NCBI RefSeq assembly: GCF_000204195.1
Contig: NZ_AFBG01000018.1
Location: 836,624-900,623, forward strand
Source: Acidovorax radicis N35
GTDB lineage: Bacteria; Pseudomonadota; Gammaproteobacteria; Burkholderiales; Burkholderiaceae_C
Direction: 5' to 3'
Length of the DNA stretch: 64,000 bases
The notes beneath the pieces are model-generated. The model saw only the letters and a list, made by a program, of their open reading frames with translations. It searched no databases and was not told where the DNA came from. This document shows, piece by piece, positions 16,807 to 24,896 of the stretch. Each line of letters opens with the position of its first letter. The stretch's first letter is position 1. A program made the position numbers and the translations under genes.

Positions 16807-16829
16807 GCTCAGCAACCTTCTGCGAAAGA

Positions 16830-16855
16830 CCGGCTCTGCGGAGCCGGTTTTTTTT
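16830..16855 (+). terminator. Rho-independent terminator of the RRM gene
   Basis: CCGGCTC-TGCG-GAGCCGG, a perfect 7-bp GC stem with a tetraloop, is followed by eight T residues. Confidence 0.93.
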
Positions 16856-16959
16856 CGTCCCGTGCAGGCCCGCGCCATGGAGGGATCTGTGCAAAGGGCG
16901 CCCGTGGGGCCTGGTGAGCGTGCCATTGCCCCAGGCCGCCAACCCGGCCACGAGGTACC

Positions 16960-17880
16960 CTACCGACGGCCTTTCTCCCCCAGTTGCAACGCCTGCAGCA
17001 CCAGCGAAAAAGCGGGTGATGGCTGGCGCCGGCTGGGGTAGTACAGGTGGTAGCCCGCAAACGGGGGGCACCAGTCTTCCAGCACACGCACCAGGTGGCC
17101 GTCTTCGATGTGGGAGGCCAGTTCATCCTCGGGCAGCAGCGCGATGCCCAGCCCCGCCAGTGCCGCATCGACCTGGGGCGGGGCGGTGTTGAAGATCAGC
17201 GGGCCGTCCACCCGCACATTGACCTGTTTGCCCTTGCGCGAGAAATCCCACACATACAAGCCACCCGAAGTGGGCATGCGCTGGTTGATGCAACGGTGCG
17301 CCGTCAGGTCGTGGGGGGTCTTCGGAATGGGATGGGCAGCAAAATAGCCGGGGGAGGCCACCACGGCCATGCGCAAGGGCGGGCCGATGGGCACGGCAAT
17401 CATGTCCTTGTCGATGGTGTTGCCCAGGCGCACCCCGGCGTCAAAGCGGTCGGCCACGATGTCGCGAAAGCCGTAGTTCATGTCGAACTCCAGCGTGATG
17501 TCGGGGTTCTCGTGCAGCAGCGGCATGAGCTTGGGCAGCAGCGTGGTGTGCATGACATGGTCGCCACAGGTGATGCGCACGGTGCCTGCGGGTTTGTCGC
17601 GCAGCGCGGTCAGGGCATCGAGCTCGGCCTCGATGTCGTCAAAGCGGTGGCCGATGGCGTGCATCAGGCGTTCGCCCGCTGGCGTGGGCGAGACGCTGCG
17701 TGTGGTGCGCGTGAGCAGCCGGATCTGCAGGCGCTCTTCGAGGCCACGGATGGTCTGGCTCAGCGCGGACTGCGTGACGCCCAGAGTGGCGGCGGCCCGG
17801 GTGAAGCTGCCCTCGCGCGCCACGGTGACGAAGGCCAGCAGGTCATTCAGGTTGCGTCGCGCCATGTTCGATTTCCCCAT
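16960..17880 (-). CDS. LysR family regulator, divergent to the cyclophilin-like/hydrolase/MFS genes
   Basis: A 306-residue regulator with HTH LLAFVTVAREGSFTRAAATLG and VTQSALSQTIRGLEERLQIR, then a substrate-binding-like domain starting near GTVRITCGDHVMHTTLL. The start at ATG 17880 is used; MARRNLNDLLAF at 17865 is possible. It is divergent to three genes (17963-20967), with an 82-bp shared gap containing a palindrome, so these are its likely targets. Confidence 0.9.
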   Translation of the reverse strand: MGKSNMARRNLNDLLAFVTVAREGSFTRAAATLGVTQSALSQTIRGLEERLQIRLLTRTTRSVSPTPAGERLMHAIGHRFDDIEAELDALTALRDKPAGTVRITCGDHVMHTTLLPKLMPLLHENPDITLEFDMNYGFRDIVADRFDAGVRLGNTIDKDMIAVPIGPPLRMAVVASPGYFAAHPIPKTPHDLTAHRCINQRMPTSGGLYVWDFSRKGKQVNVRVDGPLIFNTAPPQVDAALAGLGIALLPEDELASHIEDGHLVRVLEDWCPPFAGYHLYYPSRRQPSPAFSLVLQALQLGEKGRR

Positions 17881-17895
17881 TTGATTGGTTAGCCA

Positions 17896-17908
17896 GGCTT
17901 ATAAAGCC
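17896..17908. promoter_or_regulatory. Palindrome GGCTT-ATA-AAGCC, candidate operator
   Basis: A perfect 5-bp inverted repeat with a 3-nt centre in the divergent gap between the LysR gene and the cyclophilin-like gene, 15 bp from the LysR start. It is short, but suitably placed. Confidence 0.4.
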
Positions 17909-17962
17909 ATTCGGTATTCATTATCTAGTCGTGGCTCTGGAAGGAAGGCAAACTCCTTTTTC

Positions 17963-18433
17963 ATGACCTTGCGCAACCTTCCGCCTCTCCTCCATCGCCG
18001 CTCGCTGGCGGGTTTTTCCGTTGCGTGGTGCCTGGCCGCCAGCATGGCGCCCGCACCAGCCTTTGCACAACAAAAGCCCATGAAAATCCGCCTGCACCTC
18101 GACGACGCCGTTGCCACTGCCACGTTGGAAGATTCCGTGGTCGCCCGCGATTTCGCGGCCATGCTGCCGCTTTCGGTGACGCTGAAGGACTACGCAGCGA
18201 TTGAACGCATCACCGACTTGCCGCGCAAGCTGCCCACCGCGCAGGCGTCCATGGGCATGACCCCCGTGACCGGTGACATTGCTTACTACGCGCCATGGGG
18301 CAACCTGGCGATCTATCTGAGTGGCACCGTTTACGACCGAGGCCTGGTGCGCCTCGGCAAGGTAGACAGCGGCCTGTCTGCCTTGCAGCGGCCTGCGCCA
18401 TTCACTGTGCGCATCGAGCGTGCCAGCGATTGA
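17963..18433 (+). CDS. Exported cyclophilin-like fold protein
   Basis: A 156-residue protein with an export signal (AGFSVAWCLAASMAPAPAFAQ). The mature part (KIRLHLDDAVATATLEDSVVARDFAAMLPLSV, then TPVTGDIAYYAPWGNLAIY) is the compact beta-barrel pattern of the cyclophilin-like family found with hydrolases and efflux genes in Proteobacteria. Its function is unknown and it lacks peptidyl-prolyl isomerase active residues as far as I can see. The ATG at 17963 precedes the signal; the frame is open from 17885. It is the first gene of the rightward set. Confidence 0.8.
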   Translation: MTLRNLPPLLHRRSLAGFSVAWCLAASMAPAPAFAQQKPMKIRLHLDDAVATATLEDSVVARDFAAMLPLSVTLKDYAAIERITDLPRKLPTAQASMGMTPVTGDIAYYAPWGNLAIYLSGTVYDRGLVRLGKVDSGLSALQRPAPFTVRIERASD

Positions 18434-18570
18434 ACGGCGGCCGGACAGAAAGAAGCAAGCGGGCGGAACGCCAGCGTATTCCCGGCCGCCGTCTTTGCCG
18501 CCCAGCGGCCTCAACGCCCACTTTTCGTCATTTCTCCCATTCATTTTCCCCATTCACAGGACCATCGAAC

Positions 18571-19719
18571 ATGGACAACACCCTCAGCACGTTGGGCGCA
18601 TTCCGCGCATTGAACACAACACCCGGCACAGATCACCCCACTTCGGACCGTCGCGACTTTCTCATCCGGGCGGGTTTCGGAGCCGCAGCCCTGGGCGGGT
18701 TGTCTGCTGTGGGCGGCAGCGCCATGGCGGCGGGGCCGCAGCCAGCACCCGGCAAGGTCAGTGGTGCCGACAATTTCTACAAGAGCGACCGGGTGGTGGT
18801 GCGCAAGGTGACCTTCAAGAACCAGTACCGCATGGCGGTGGCCGGGAACCTGTTTGTGCCCAAGAACCTGGACCGCAGCAAGAAAAGCCCGGCCATTCTG
18901 GTGGGCCACCCCATGGGCGCGGTCAAGGAACAAAGCGCCAACCTGTATGCCACCAAGATGGCGGAGCAGGGCTTCATCGCACTGTCGCTGGACCTGCCTT
19001 TCTGGGGCGAGAGCGACGGCCAGCCGCGCAACGCCGTGGCGCCAGACATCTATGCCGAGGCTTTCAGCGCGGCGGTGGATTTTCTGGGCACGCAGGCGAT
19101 GGTGGACCGCGAGCGCATCGGTGCCATTGGCGTGTGCGGCAGTGGCAGCTTTGTCGTCAGTGCCGCCAAGATTGACCCGCGCATGAAGGCCATCGCCACG
19201 GTCAGCATGTACGACATGGGCGCTGCCAACCGTGATGCGCTGAACCACTCGCAGACTGTGGAGCAGCGCAAGCAGATCATTGCCGCCGCTGCCGAGCAGC
19301 GCTACGTGGAATTCACCGGCGGGGCCATCCAGTACACCGGTGGCACGGTGCACGCGCTGACGGCAGACACACACCCCATTCAGCGGGAGTTCTATGACTT
19401 CTACCGCACCCCGCGTGGCGAGGTCACGCCCAAGGGCGGCTCACCCAAAACCACCACCCACCCCACGCTGACCAGCAACGTCAAGTTCATGAACTTCTAC
19501 CCGTTCAATGACATCGAGACGATTTCTCCACGCCCGATGCTCTTCATCACGGGCGACCAGGCGCATTCCAAGGAGTTCAGCGAAGACGCCTTCAAGCGCG
19601 CTGCCGAGCCCAAGGAGCTGTACATCGTCCCCGGTGCGGGCCATGTGGATCTGTACGACCGCGTGACCCTGATTCCGTGGGACAAGCTGACGGCGTTCTT
19701 CGGCAAACACCTGGCGTAA
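18571..19719 (+). CDS. Tat-exported alpha/beta hydrolase (dienelactone hydrolase/YcjY-like)
   Basis: A 382-residue serine hydrolase predicted to be periplasmic. The N-terminus has a twin-arginine motif (SDRRDFLIRAGFGAAALGG) followed by a hydrophobic stretch and an AMAAG cleavage region. The hydrolase part shows SPAILVGHPMGAVKEQ, DLPFWGESDG, the nucleophile elbow-like GVCGSGSFVVSAAK and the His of GAGHVDLYDRV. The nucleophile elbow reads CGSGS, so Ser is the probable nucleophile. The substrate is unknown. The MFS gene starts directly after the stop codon, so the two are translationally linked. Confidence 0.86.
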   Translation: MDNTLSTLGAFRALNTTPGTDHPTSDRRDFLIRAGFGAAALGGLSAVGGSAMAAGPQPAPGKVSGADNFYKSDRVVVRKVTFKNQYRMAVAGNLFVPKNLDRSKKSPAILVGHPMGAVKEQSANLYATKMAEQGFIALSLDLPFWGESDGQPRNAVAPDIYAEAFSAAVDFLGTQAMVDRERIGAIGVCGSGSFVVSAAKIDPRMKAIATVSMYDMGAANRDALNHSQTVEQRKQIIAAAAEQRYVEFTGGAIQYTGGTVHALTADTHPIQREFYDFYRTPRGEVTPKGGSPKTTTHPTLTSNVKFMNFYPFNDIETISPRPMLFITGDQAHSKEFSEDAFKRAAEPKELYIVPGAGHVDLYDRVTLIPWDKLTAFFGKHLA

Positions 19720-20967
19720 ATGGTGACGACTCAGGTTTGCGGCGCGCCACCACCGGGCGACGCCGGCGACGCACGTGGTGCGGCGGTGGACCCTGCGCGC
19801 TGGAGCGGGGTATTCGCGATGACGCTCTGCGTGTTTGCGCTGATCGCCTCGGAGTTCATGCCGGTCAGCCTGCTCACGCCGATGGCCGACGACCTGGGTG
19901 TCAGTGAAGGTTGGGCTGGGCAGGGCATTGCGGCATCCGGCGTCTTGGCGGTGCTCACCAGCCTGAGCATTGCGGCGCTCGCAGGCAGGATGGACCGCAA
20001 GACCCTGCTGCTGGGACTGACGGCGCTGATGTGCCTCTCCGGGGCGGTCATCGCGCTCGCACCAAATTACGCGGTGTACATGGTGGGGCGCGCGCTCATC
20101 GGGGTGGTGGTGGGCGGGTTCTGGTCCTTGTCGGCAGCCACGGCCATGCGGCTGGTGCCTGTCCAGCAGGTGCCACGGGCGCTGGCCATCTTCAATGGCG
20201 GCAACGCACTCGCCACGGTGGTGGCGGCGCCGCTGGGCAGCTATCTGGGGGCTGTGATCGGCTGGCGCGGGGCCTTCTTGTGCCTGGTGCCGGTGGCGGT
20301 GGTTGCCTTCGTCTGGCAGTGGGTGAGCCTGCCGCCAATGCCTGCAGGGCCGCAGCGTGCTGGGGGCTCTGGCGCTGTTTTGAGGCTGCTCCAGCGCCGG
20401 GTGATTGCTGTCGGCATGCTGGCCGTGGGCAGTTTCTTCCTGGGGCAGTTTGTGCTGTTTACCTACTTGCGGCCGTTTCTGGAAACCGTGACGCATGTAG
20501 GCGGGTTCACCCTGTCATTCGTGCTGTTGGTGATCGGGGTGGCGGGTTTTGTGGGCACCACGCTCGTCAGTGCGGTGCTGGCCAGGGGCTTCTACCGAAC
20601 CCTTTTCATGGCACCCCTCCTGATGGCGCTCATCGCCGTTGCGCTGATCTGCCTGGGCGACCGGTTGACCGCTGTGACGGCATTGCTGGGCCTGTGGGGC
20701 CTGGTGGCCACCGCTGCGCCCGTAGGCTGGTGGACGTGGGTCGCCCGATCGATGCCGGAGGACGCCGAAGCCGGAGGTGGCCTCATGGTGGCGGTGGTTC
20801 AGCTGGCCATTGGCCTGGGCTCCACGGTGGGTGGCCTGCTGTTCGACAGCAGCGGCTACCAGAGCACCTTTGCCGTGAGCGCCGCCTTGTTGTTGCTGGC
20901 CGCTTTGCTGGTCTTCCTGACCTGGCGCACCAGCATGGCCGATGGCCGCGCCATCACAGGTGCTTGA
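19720..20967 (+). CDS. MFS efflux transporter, DHA1 (NepI-like)
   Basis: A 415-residue 12-TM drug/metabolite antiporter. The first segment ALIASEFMPVSLLTPMADDLG is close to the purine-ribonucleoside exporter NepI and the arabinose/AraJ group; GRALIGVVVGGFWSLSAAT is the MFS motif C/A region. The start codon touches the hydrolase stop (19717-19719), so translation is probably coupled. Its stop overlaps the convergent acetyltransferase gene by 14 bp. It may export the product of the hydrolase; that is inference. Confidence 0.88.
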   Translation: MVTTQVCGAPPPGDAGDARGAAVDPARWSGVFAMTLCVFALIASEFMPVSLLTPMADDLGVSEGWAGQGIAASGVLAVLTSLSIAALAGRMDRKTLLLGLTALMCLSGAVIALAPNYAVYMVGRALIGVVVGGFWSLSAATAMRLVPVQQVPRALAIFNGGNALATVVAAPLGSYLGAVIGWRGAFLCLVPVAVVAFVWQWVSLPPMPAGPQRAGGSGAVLRLLQRRVIAVGMLAVGSFFLGQFVLFTYLRPFLETVTHVGGFTLSFVLLVIGVAGFVGTTLVSAVLARGFYRTLFMAPLLMALIAVALICLGDRLTAVTALLGLWGLVATAAPVGWWTWVARSMPEDAEAGGGLMVAVVQLAIGLGSTVGGLLFDSSGYQSTFAVSAALLLLAALLVFLTWRTSMADGRAITGA

Positions 20968-21523
20968 AGAAAAACGTGGTGCCGCACAACGCGCCATCCG
21001 GCATCAACGCGTAGCCGGGCACCACGCCCACGCGCTGCCAGCCTGCGCGTTCGTACAGGCGCTCGGCGTCGCCGCCGGTGACGGTGTCGAGCACCAGCAC
21101 GGTTTTTCCCTCTGCGCGTGCGGCGTCGTCCACGGCTGCCATGAGCTGCTGGGCGATGCCCTGGCGGCGGGCCTTGCGGTGCACCAGCATCTTGGCCACG
21201 TCGGCGCGGTGGGGCTGGTTGTCGGGCATCGCGGTGACGAGCTGCACGGTGCCCACAACGGCGCCTTGCGCGTCTTCGGCCACCAGCAGCACGCGCTCGT
21301 TGCGCGCCACGCCTTCGGCCACGTTGTGCCAGAAGGCCACAGCCTTATCGCGCGGCAGGGGCTGCATGAAGCTGACCGACGCGCCACCCTGCACGCAGTC
21401 GATCAGCACGTCGGCCAGGGCTGGCACAGTGGCGGCAGCTTCGTTGGGGCCGAGGCGGCGCACGGTGGTGGATGCGTGGGGGGCATCCACGCAGGGCGAT
21501 GAAAGGGCCAGCGGGGCGGTCAT
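20954..21523 (-). CDS. GNAT family N-acetyltransferase
   Basis: A 189-residue acetyltransferase. VAKMLVHRKARRQGIAQQLM is the acetyl-CoA-binding motif A (R/QxxGxA), followed by VLVLDTVTGGDAERLYERAG and a terminal FFFKHL strand. The ATG at 21523 has GGAG upstream. Its start overlaps the stop of the XRE/cupin gene by 4 bp (ATGA), so the regulator and enzyme are translationally coupled, like toxin-detoxifying or antibiotic-type GNAT modules. Confidence 0.88.
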   Translation of the reverse strand: MTAPLALSSPCVDAPHASTTVRRLGPNEAAATVPALADVLIDCVQGGASVSFMQPLPRDKAVAFWHNVAEGVARNERVLLVAEDAQGAVVGTVQLVTAMPDNQPHRADVAKMLVHRKARRQGIAQQLMAAVDDAARAEGKTVLVLDTVTGGDAERLYERAGWQRVGVVPGYALMPDGALCGTTFFFKHL

Positions 21524-22167
21524 GGGGATTTTCTCCGTGTTGTGGTGTTGGAGGAGGGGGATGGTGGCGCGGGGGAGGCCACGCGCGGCGCAAAACCCTG
21601 CGGCGCGAGCGTGGCCAGGGCCACGAGGTAGCGCGCGGCCTTGCGCGTGGGGTTGTGGAACACGATCGGCTGGCTCAGTTGCATGGCCAGGCAGTCGCCT
21701 GCCTCCAGCGGCCAGGTGGTGCCGCCCACGGTGAGGTCCATGCGGCCTTCGATGACCCAGACCTGCTGGTGGATGTTGGCGTCGTGCACCGCAGAGTCCA
21801 GGGCCACGCGCTGGCCGGGCGGAAACTCCACTTCCACCAGCTGCAGCGGCGAGCGCGCTGGCGGCGAGAGCTGGCGGCGCATATAGCCCGACGCCGGGTC
21901 TTGCCACAGCGGCTGGTCGGCCGCGCGGATGAACGGGGAGGGCGCCTGACCACTGCGGGCACTGTCGTCAAAAAACGAGGCCAGGGCCACGCCGAGGCCG
22001 ATGGCAAGCTTGTCCAGCACAGCCGCCGTGGGGCTGCTTTGTCCGCGTTCGATGAGCGAGATGTTGGAGCGGCTAACGCCGCTGCGTTCGGCCAGGGTGT
22101 CGAGCGAATAGCCCCGGGCGTCGCGCAGTTCGCGCAGCCTGCCGGCGATGCGGGTGTGGATGTCCAT
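21520..22167 (-). CDS. XRE family regulator with C-terminal cupin domain
   Basis: A 215-residue transcription factor with HTH at residues 8-62 (LRELRDARGYSLDTLAERSG, then SRSNISLIERGQSSPT) and a RmlC-like cupin sensor at about 90-185 (PGQRVALDSAVHDANIHQQVWV, then LEAGDCLAMQLSQPIVFHNP). Members of this architecture control amine or amino-acid metabolism genes and often sit in operon with an acetyltransferase. The ATG at 22167 starts the conserved N-terminus. It overlaps the GNAT gene by 4 bp. Confidence 0.88.
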   Translation of the reverse strand: MDIHTRIAGRLRELRDARGYSLDTLAERSGVSRSNISLIERGQSSPTAAVLDKLAIGLGVALASFFDDSARSGQAPSPFIRAADQPLWQDPASGYMRRQLSPPARSPLQLVEVEFPPGQRVALDSAVHDANIHQQVWVIEGRMDLTVGGTTWPLEAGDCLAMQLSQPIVFHNPTRKAARYLVALATLAPQGFAPRVASPAPPSPSSNTTTRRKSP

Positions 22168-22270
22168 GAGGTCAGTTTAATGGAAAAAAATCCATAAAAC
22201 TGGAAATTGTCTGAAATGATGGCGCCACAGATTGGTGCGCGGACCGGCCATGGCACAGGATTGGCGGGTA

Positions 22271-22293
22271 GATTGCTATTATTTGAATAGCTA
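22271..22293 (+). repeat. Dispersed repeat family A, half copy
   Basis: GATTGCTATTATTTGAATAGC reproduces only the first hairpin of the repeat; the GCGCTT half is absent. It lies in the 266-bp divergent gap between the XRE gene and the 22434 gene. Confidence 0.5.
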
Positions 22294-22433
22294 AAAATAC
22301 AATGTGGATAAGCGACAAGCCACTATTTTTCTTGTGATTTGATCGCGCCATGGCGAGTGGCGCAGGTCCTGGCGATGCTGATACTGTGTGTACTTTGCAT
22401 TTCACGCACCTTCGACCGCCGGAGACAAAAACC

Positions 22434-23522
22434 ATGACCCTGCCGTTTCATTCCCTGGATGCTGACCTGTTCGCCCGTGCCCAGACCTTGCTGGACGAGG
22501 AGTGGCTGGCACGTGACCCGGACCTGGCCCCCGTGTTGCCCACAGTGCTGGCGCGCAATGTGGGGCAGGACTGGCACAAGGCGGGCACCTTCCGCCACCA
22601 TCTGGTGGGCGTGGCGCGCTCGCTCACCATGTGGCAGCAGCCGCGCGATGTGCGCCTGCTGGGGCTGTTGCACAGCGTGTACGGCAATGCGTTCGTGGAT
22701 CTGGTGAAGTTCGACCCGGCCCAGGAGCGCGCCCGCGTGCGCGACCTGGTGGGTGAATCGGCCGAGCACCTGGTCTATGTGTTCTGCACCCAGTCGCGCA
22801 CGCAGTTTGTGCAGAAGGTGCTGGCCCATGCGCTGGAGGCCGATGGCAGCCTGGTGCTGCAAAAGGACGGCATGGACCATGTGCTCACGCCATACGAGGT
22901 AGCCACCTTCATCATCGTCAGCATGGCCGACACCATCGAGCAGTGGTTCAGCTGGCAGGACGACATCTTCTCGCGCTTCCCGGAGGTGCAGCATCGCCAC
23001 CAGAAGGCCCACTGGGCGGCATCGCTCTGGCCCGGGCCCATGCGGCCATCGGGGCGCATGGTGCACCAGATCAACGGGCTGGCCAAGGCGCTGCAGCACC
23101 CGGGCCTGAAGGGCCTGTTGCCCGTGCCACCGGTGTTTGGCCATTGCACGCAGCACCTGTCGGCCGCCAACGAGGCGGCGGCCGCCTCGCTGTACTGGTC
23201 GGTGATCCAGCAAGACCAGCCGCTGGTGGACCTGGATGTGGCCACCGGTGTGCTGGAAAGCGCCGTGCGCCACAACCCCTGGGTGGGCGAGCCGCAGATG
23301 GTGCTGGCCCAGCTGTACCTGTCGGCTGGCCGCCAGGACGACGCCAAGGCCGCCGCCGAGAGCGCGCTGCACCTGTTCAGCGCCTGGGGCAACTCGTGGG
23401 ACAAACGCGTGCAATGGGACGCCTGGGTGGCCTGGACGCGCATCCTGCTGCAGGGCGCGACGGTGGAGGGCACCTGGCCGGAGCGGCTGGACAAGCTCAA
23501 CAACGTTGCGCTGCGCGGCTGA
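22434..23522 (+). CDS. HD-like (DUF6817-type) domain protein with TPR-like tail
   Basis: A 362-residue cytoplasmic protein. Residues about 40-180 show an HD-like core: GTFRHHLVGVARSLTMW, VRLLGLLHSVYGNAFVD and VGESAEHLVYVFC, the pattern of DUF6817, a presumed metal-dependent phosphohydrolase relative (family assignment from memory). The C-terminal third (GVLESAVRHNPWVGEPQMVL, then AGRQDDAKAAAESALHLF) looks like one or two TPR helices. Its function is unknown. GGAGACAAAAACC before the ATG at 22434 decides the start. It stands alone between an XRE gene and metQ. Confidence 0.72.
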   Translation: MTLPFHSLDADLFARAQTLLDEEWLARDPDLAPVLPTVLARNVGQDWHKAGTFRHHLVGVARSLTMWQQPRDVRLLGLLHSVYGNAFVDLVKFDPAQERARVRDLVGESAEHLVYVFCTQSRTQFVQKVLAHALEADGSLVLQKDGMDHVLTPYEVATFIIVSMADTIEQWFSWQDDIFSRFPEVQHRHQKAHWAASLWPGPMRPSGRMVHQINGLAKALQHPGLKGLLPVPPVFGHCTQHLSAANEAAAASLYWSVIQQDQPLVDLDVATGVLESAVRHNPWVGEPQMVLAQLYLSAGRQDDAKAAAESALHLFSAWGNSWDKRVQWDAWVAWTRILLQGATVEGTWPERLDKLNNVALRG

Positions 23523-23523
23523 C

Positions 23524-23690
23524 TTGGAACATCCCCCTGAGTGGCTGCGCCACTTCCCCCTTCTCTCGAATCGCTGCGCGATTCGGGAAGGGGGACGCAG
23601 CCCTCGCTGCGGGGCGGCCCTTGCTCGGCTGCCCTCGCCGGGCGCGCGCCAGTTTCATGAGGTGAGGGTGGGGGCACGGGCCTTGTCTTC
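23524..23690 (-). repeat. Dispersed repeat family B, copy 2 (with extra hairpin)
   Basis: CCCCCTGAGTGGCTGCGCCACTTCCCCC matches the start of the copy after cysA. It continues with TCGAATCGCTGCGCGATTCG, a GC-rich hairpin, then a GGGGGACGCAG block and a CTCGGCTGCCCTCG stretch. It fills most of the gap before metQ; the metQ promoter must lie in the remaining AT-rich 90 bp (23690-23780). Confidence 0.55.
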
Positions 23691-23788
23691 TTATTCGAAT
23701 GGGTTGTAATGAAATGAAAACTTAGTTGTTCCAGTTTTATCGGGGAAACCCTAGGATGCGAACCATCTCTCAACGAAAGGTTTTCCCT

Positions 23789-24592
<804 letters not shown>

Positions 24593-24715
24593 CCGTCTTT
24601 CCGGTGGCGCGCAGGGGCGCGCACTGTGGTCCTTCGCCGGTATGCCCTGCTGGCTTCCCCGCACCCTAACCTTCTTCCGCGAGGGGAGAGGGGCTGAGAA
24701 GGCTGCTGGAGCTAC

Positions 24716-24786
24716 AAAGTATTCATCCAAATTGGCACCTGGCGCTTATTGGTTAAGCGCAAGGTGCTATTTTATTTGTAGCTATT
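24716..24786 (-). repeat. Dispersed palindromic repeat family A, copy 3
   Basis: TTCATCCAAATTGGCACC, GGCGCTTATTGGTTAAGCGC, AAGGTGCTATTTTATTTGTAGC: both hairpins complete. It lies in the 304-bp gap between metQ and the GGDEF/EAL gene. The rest of that gap holds a GC hairpin (GGCGCGCAGGGGCGCGC) after metQ that may terminate it, a degenerate family C stretch, and no obvious promoter. Confidence 0.72.
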
Positions 24787-24896
24787 GGCCGCGCCTAGTA
24801 CCCCAGCAGTTCCGTGGGGAACTGGCGGGGCGTGGCCTGGGGCCACAATGAAGGTTAACGTTCGGTAACACACCCTCAGCCCTGCGACCCCTGCCC

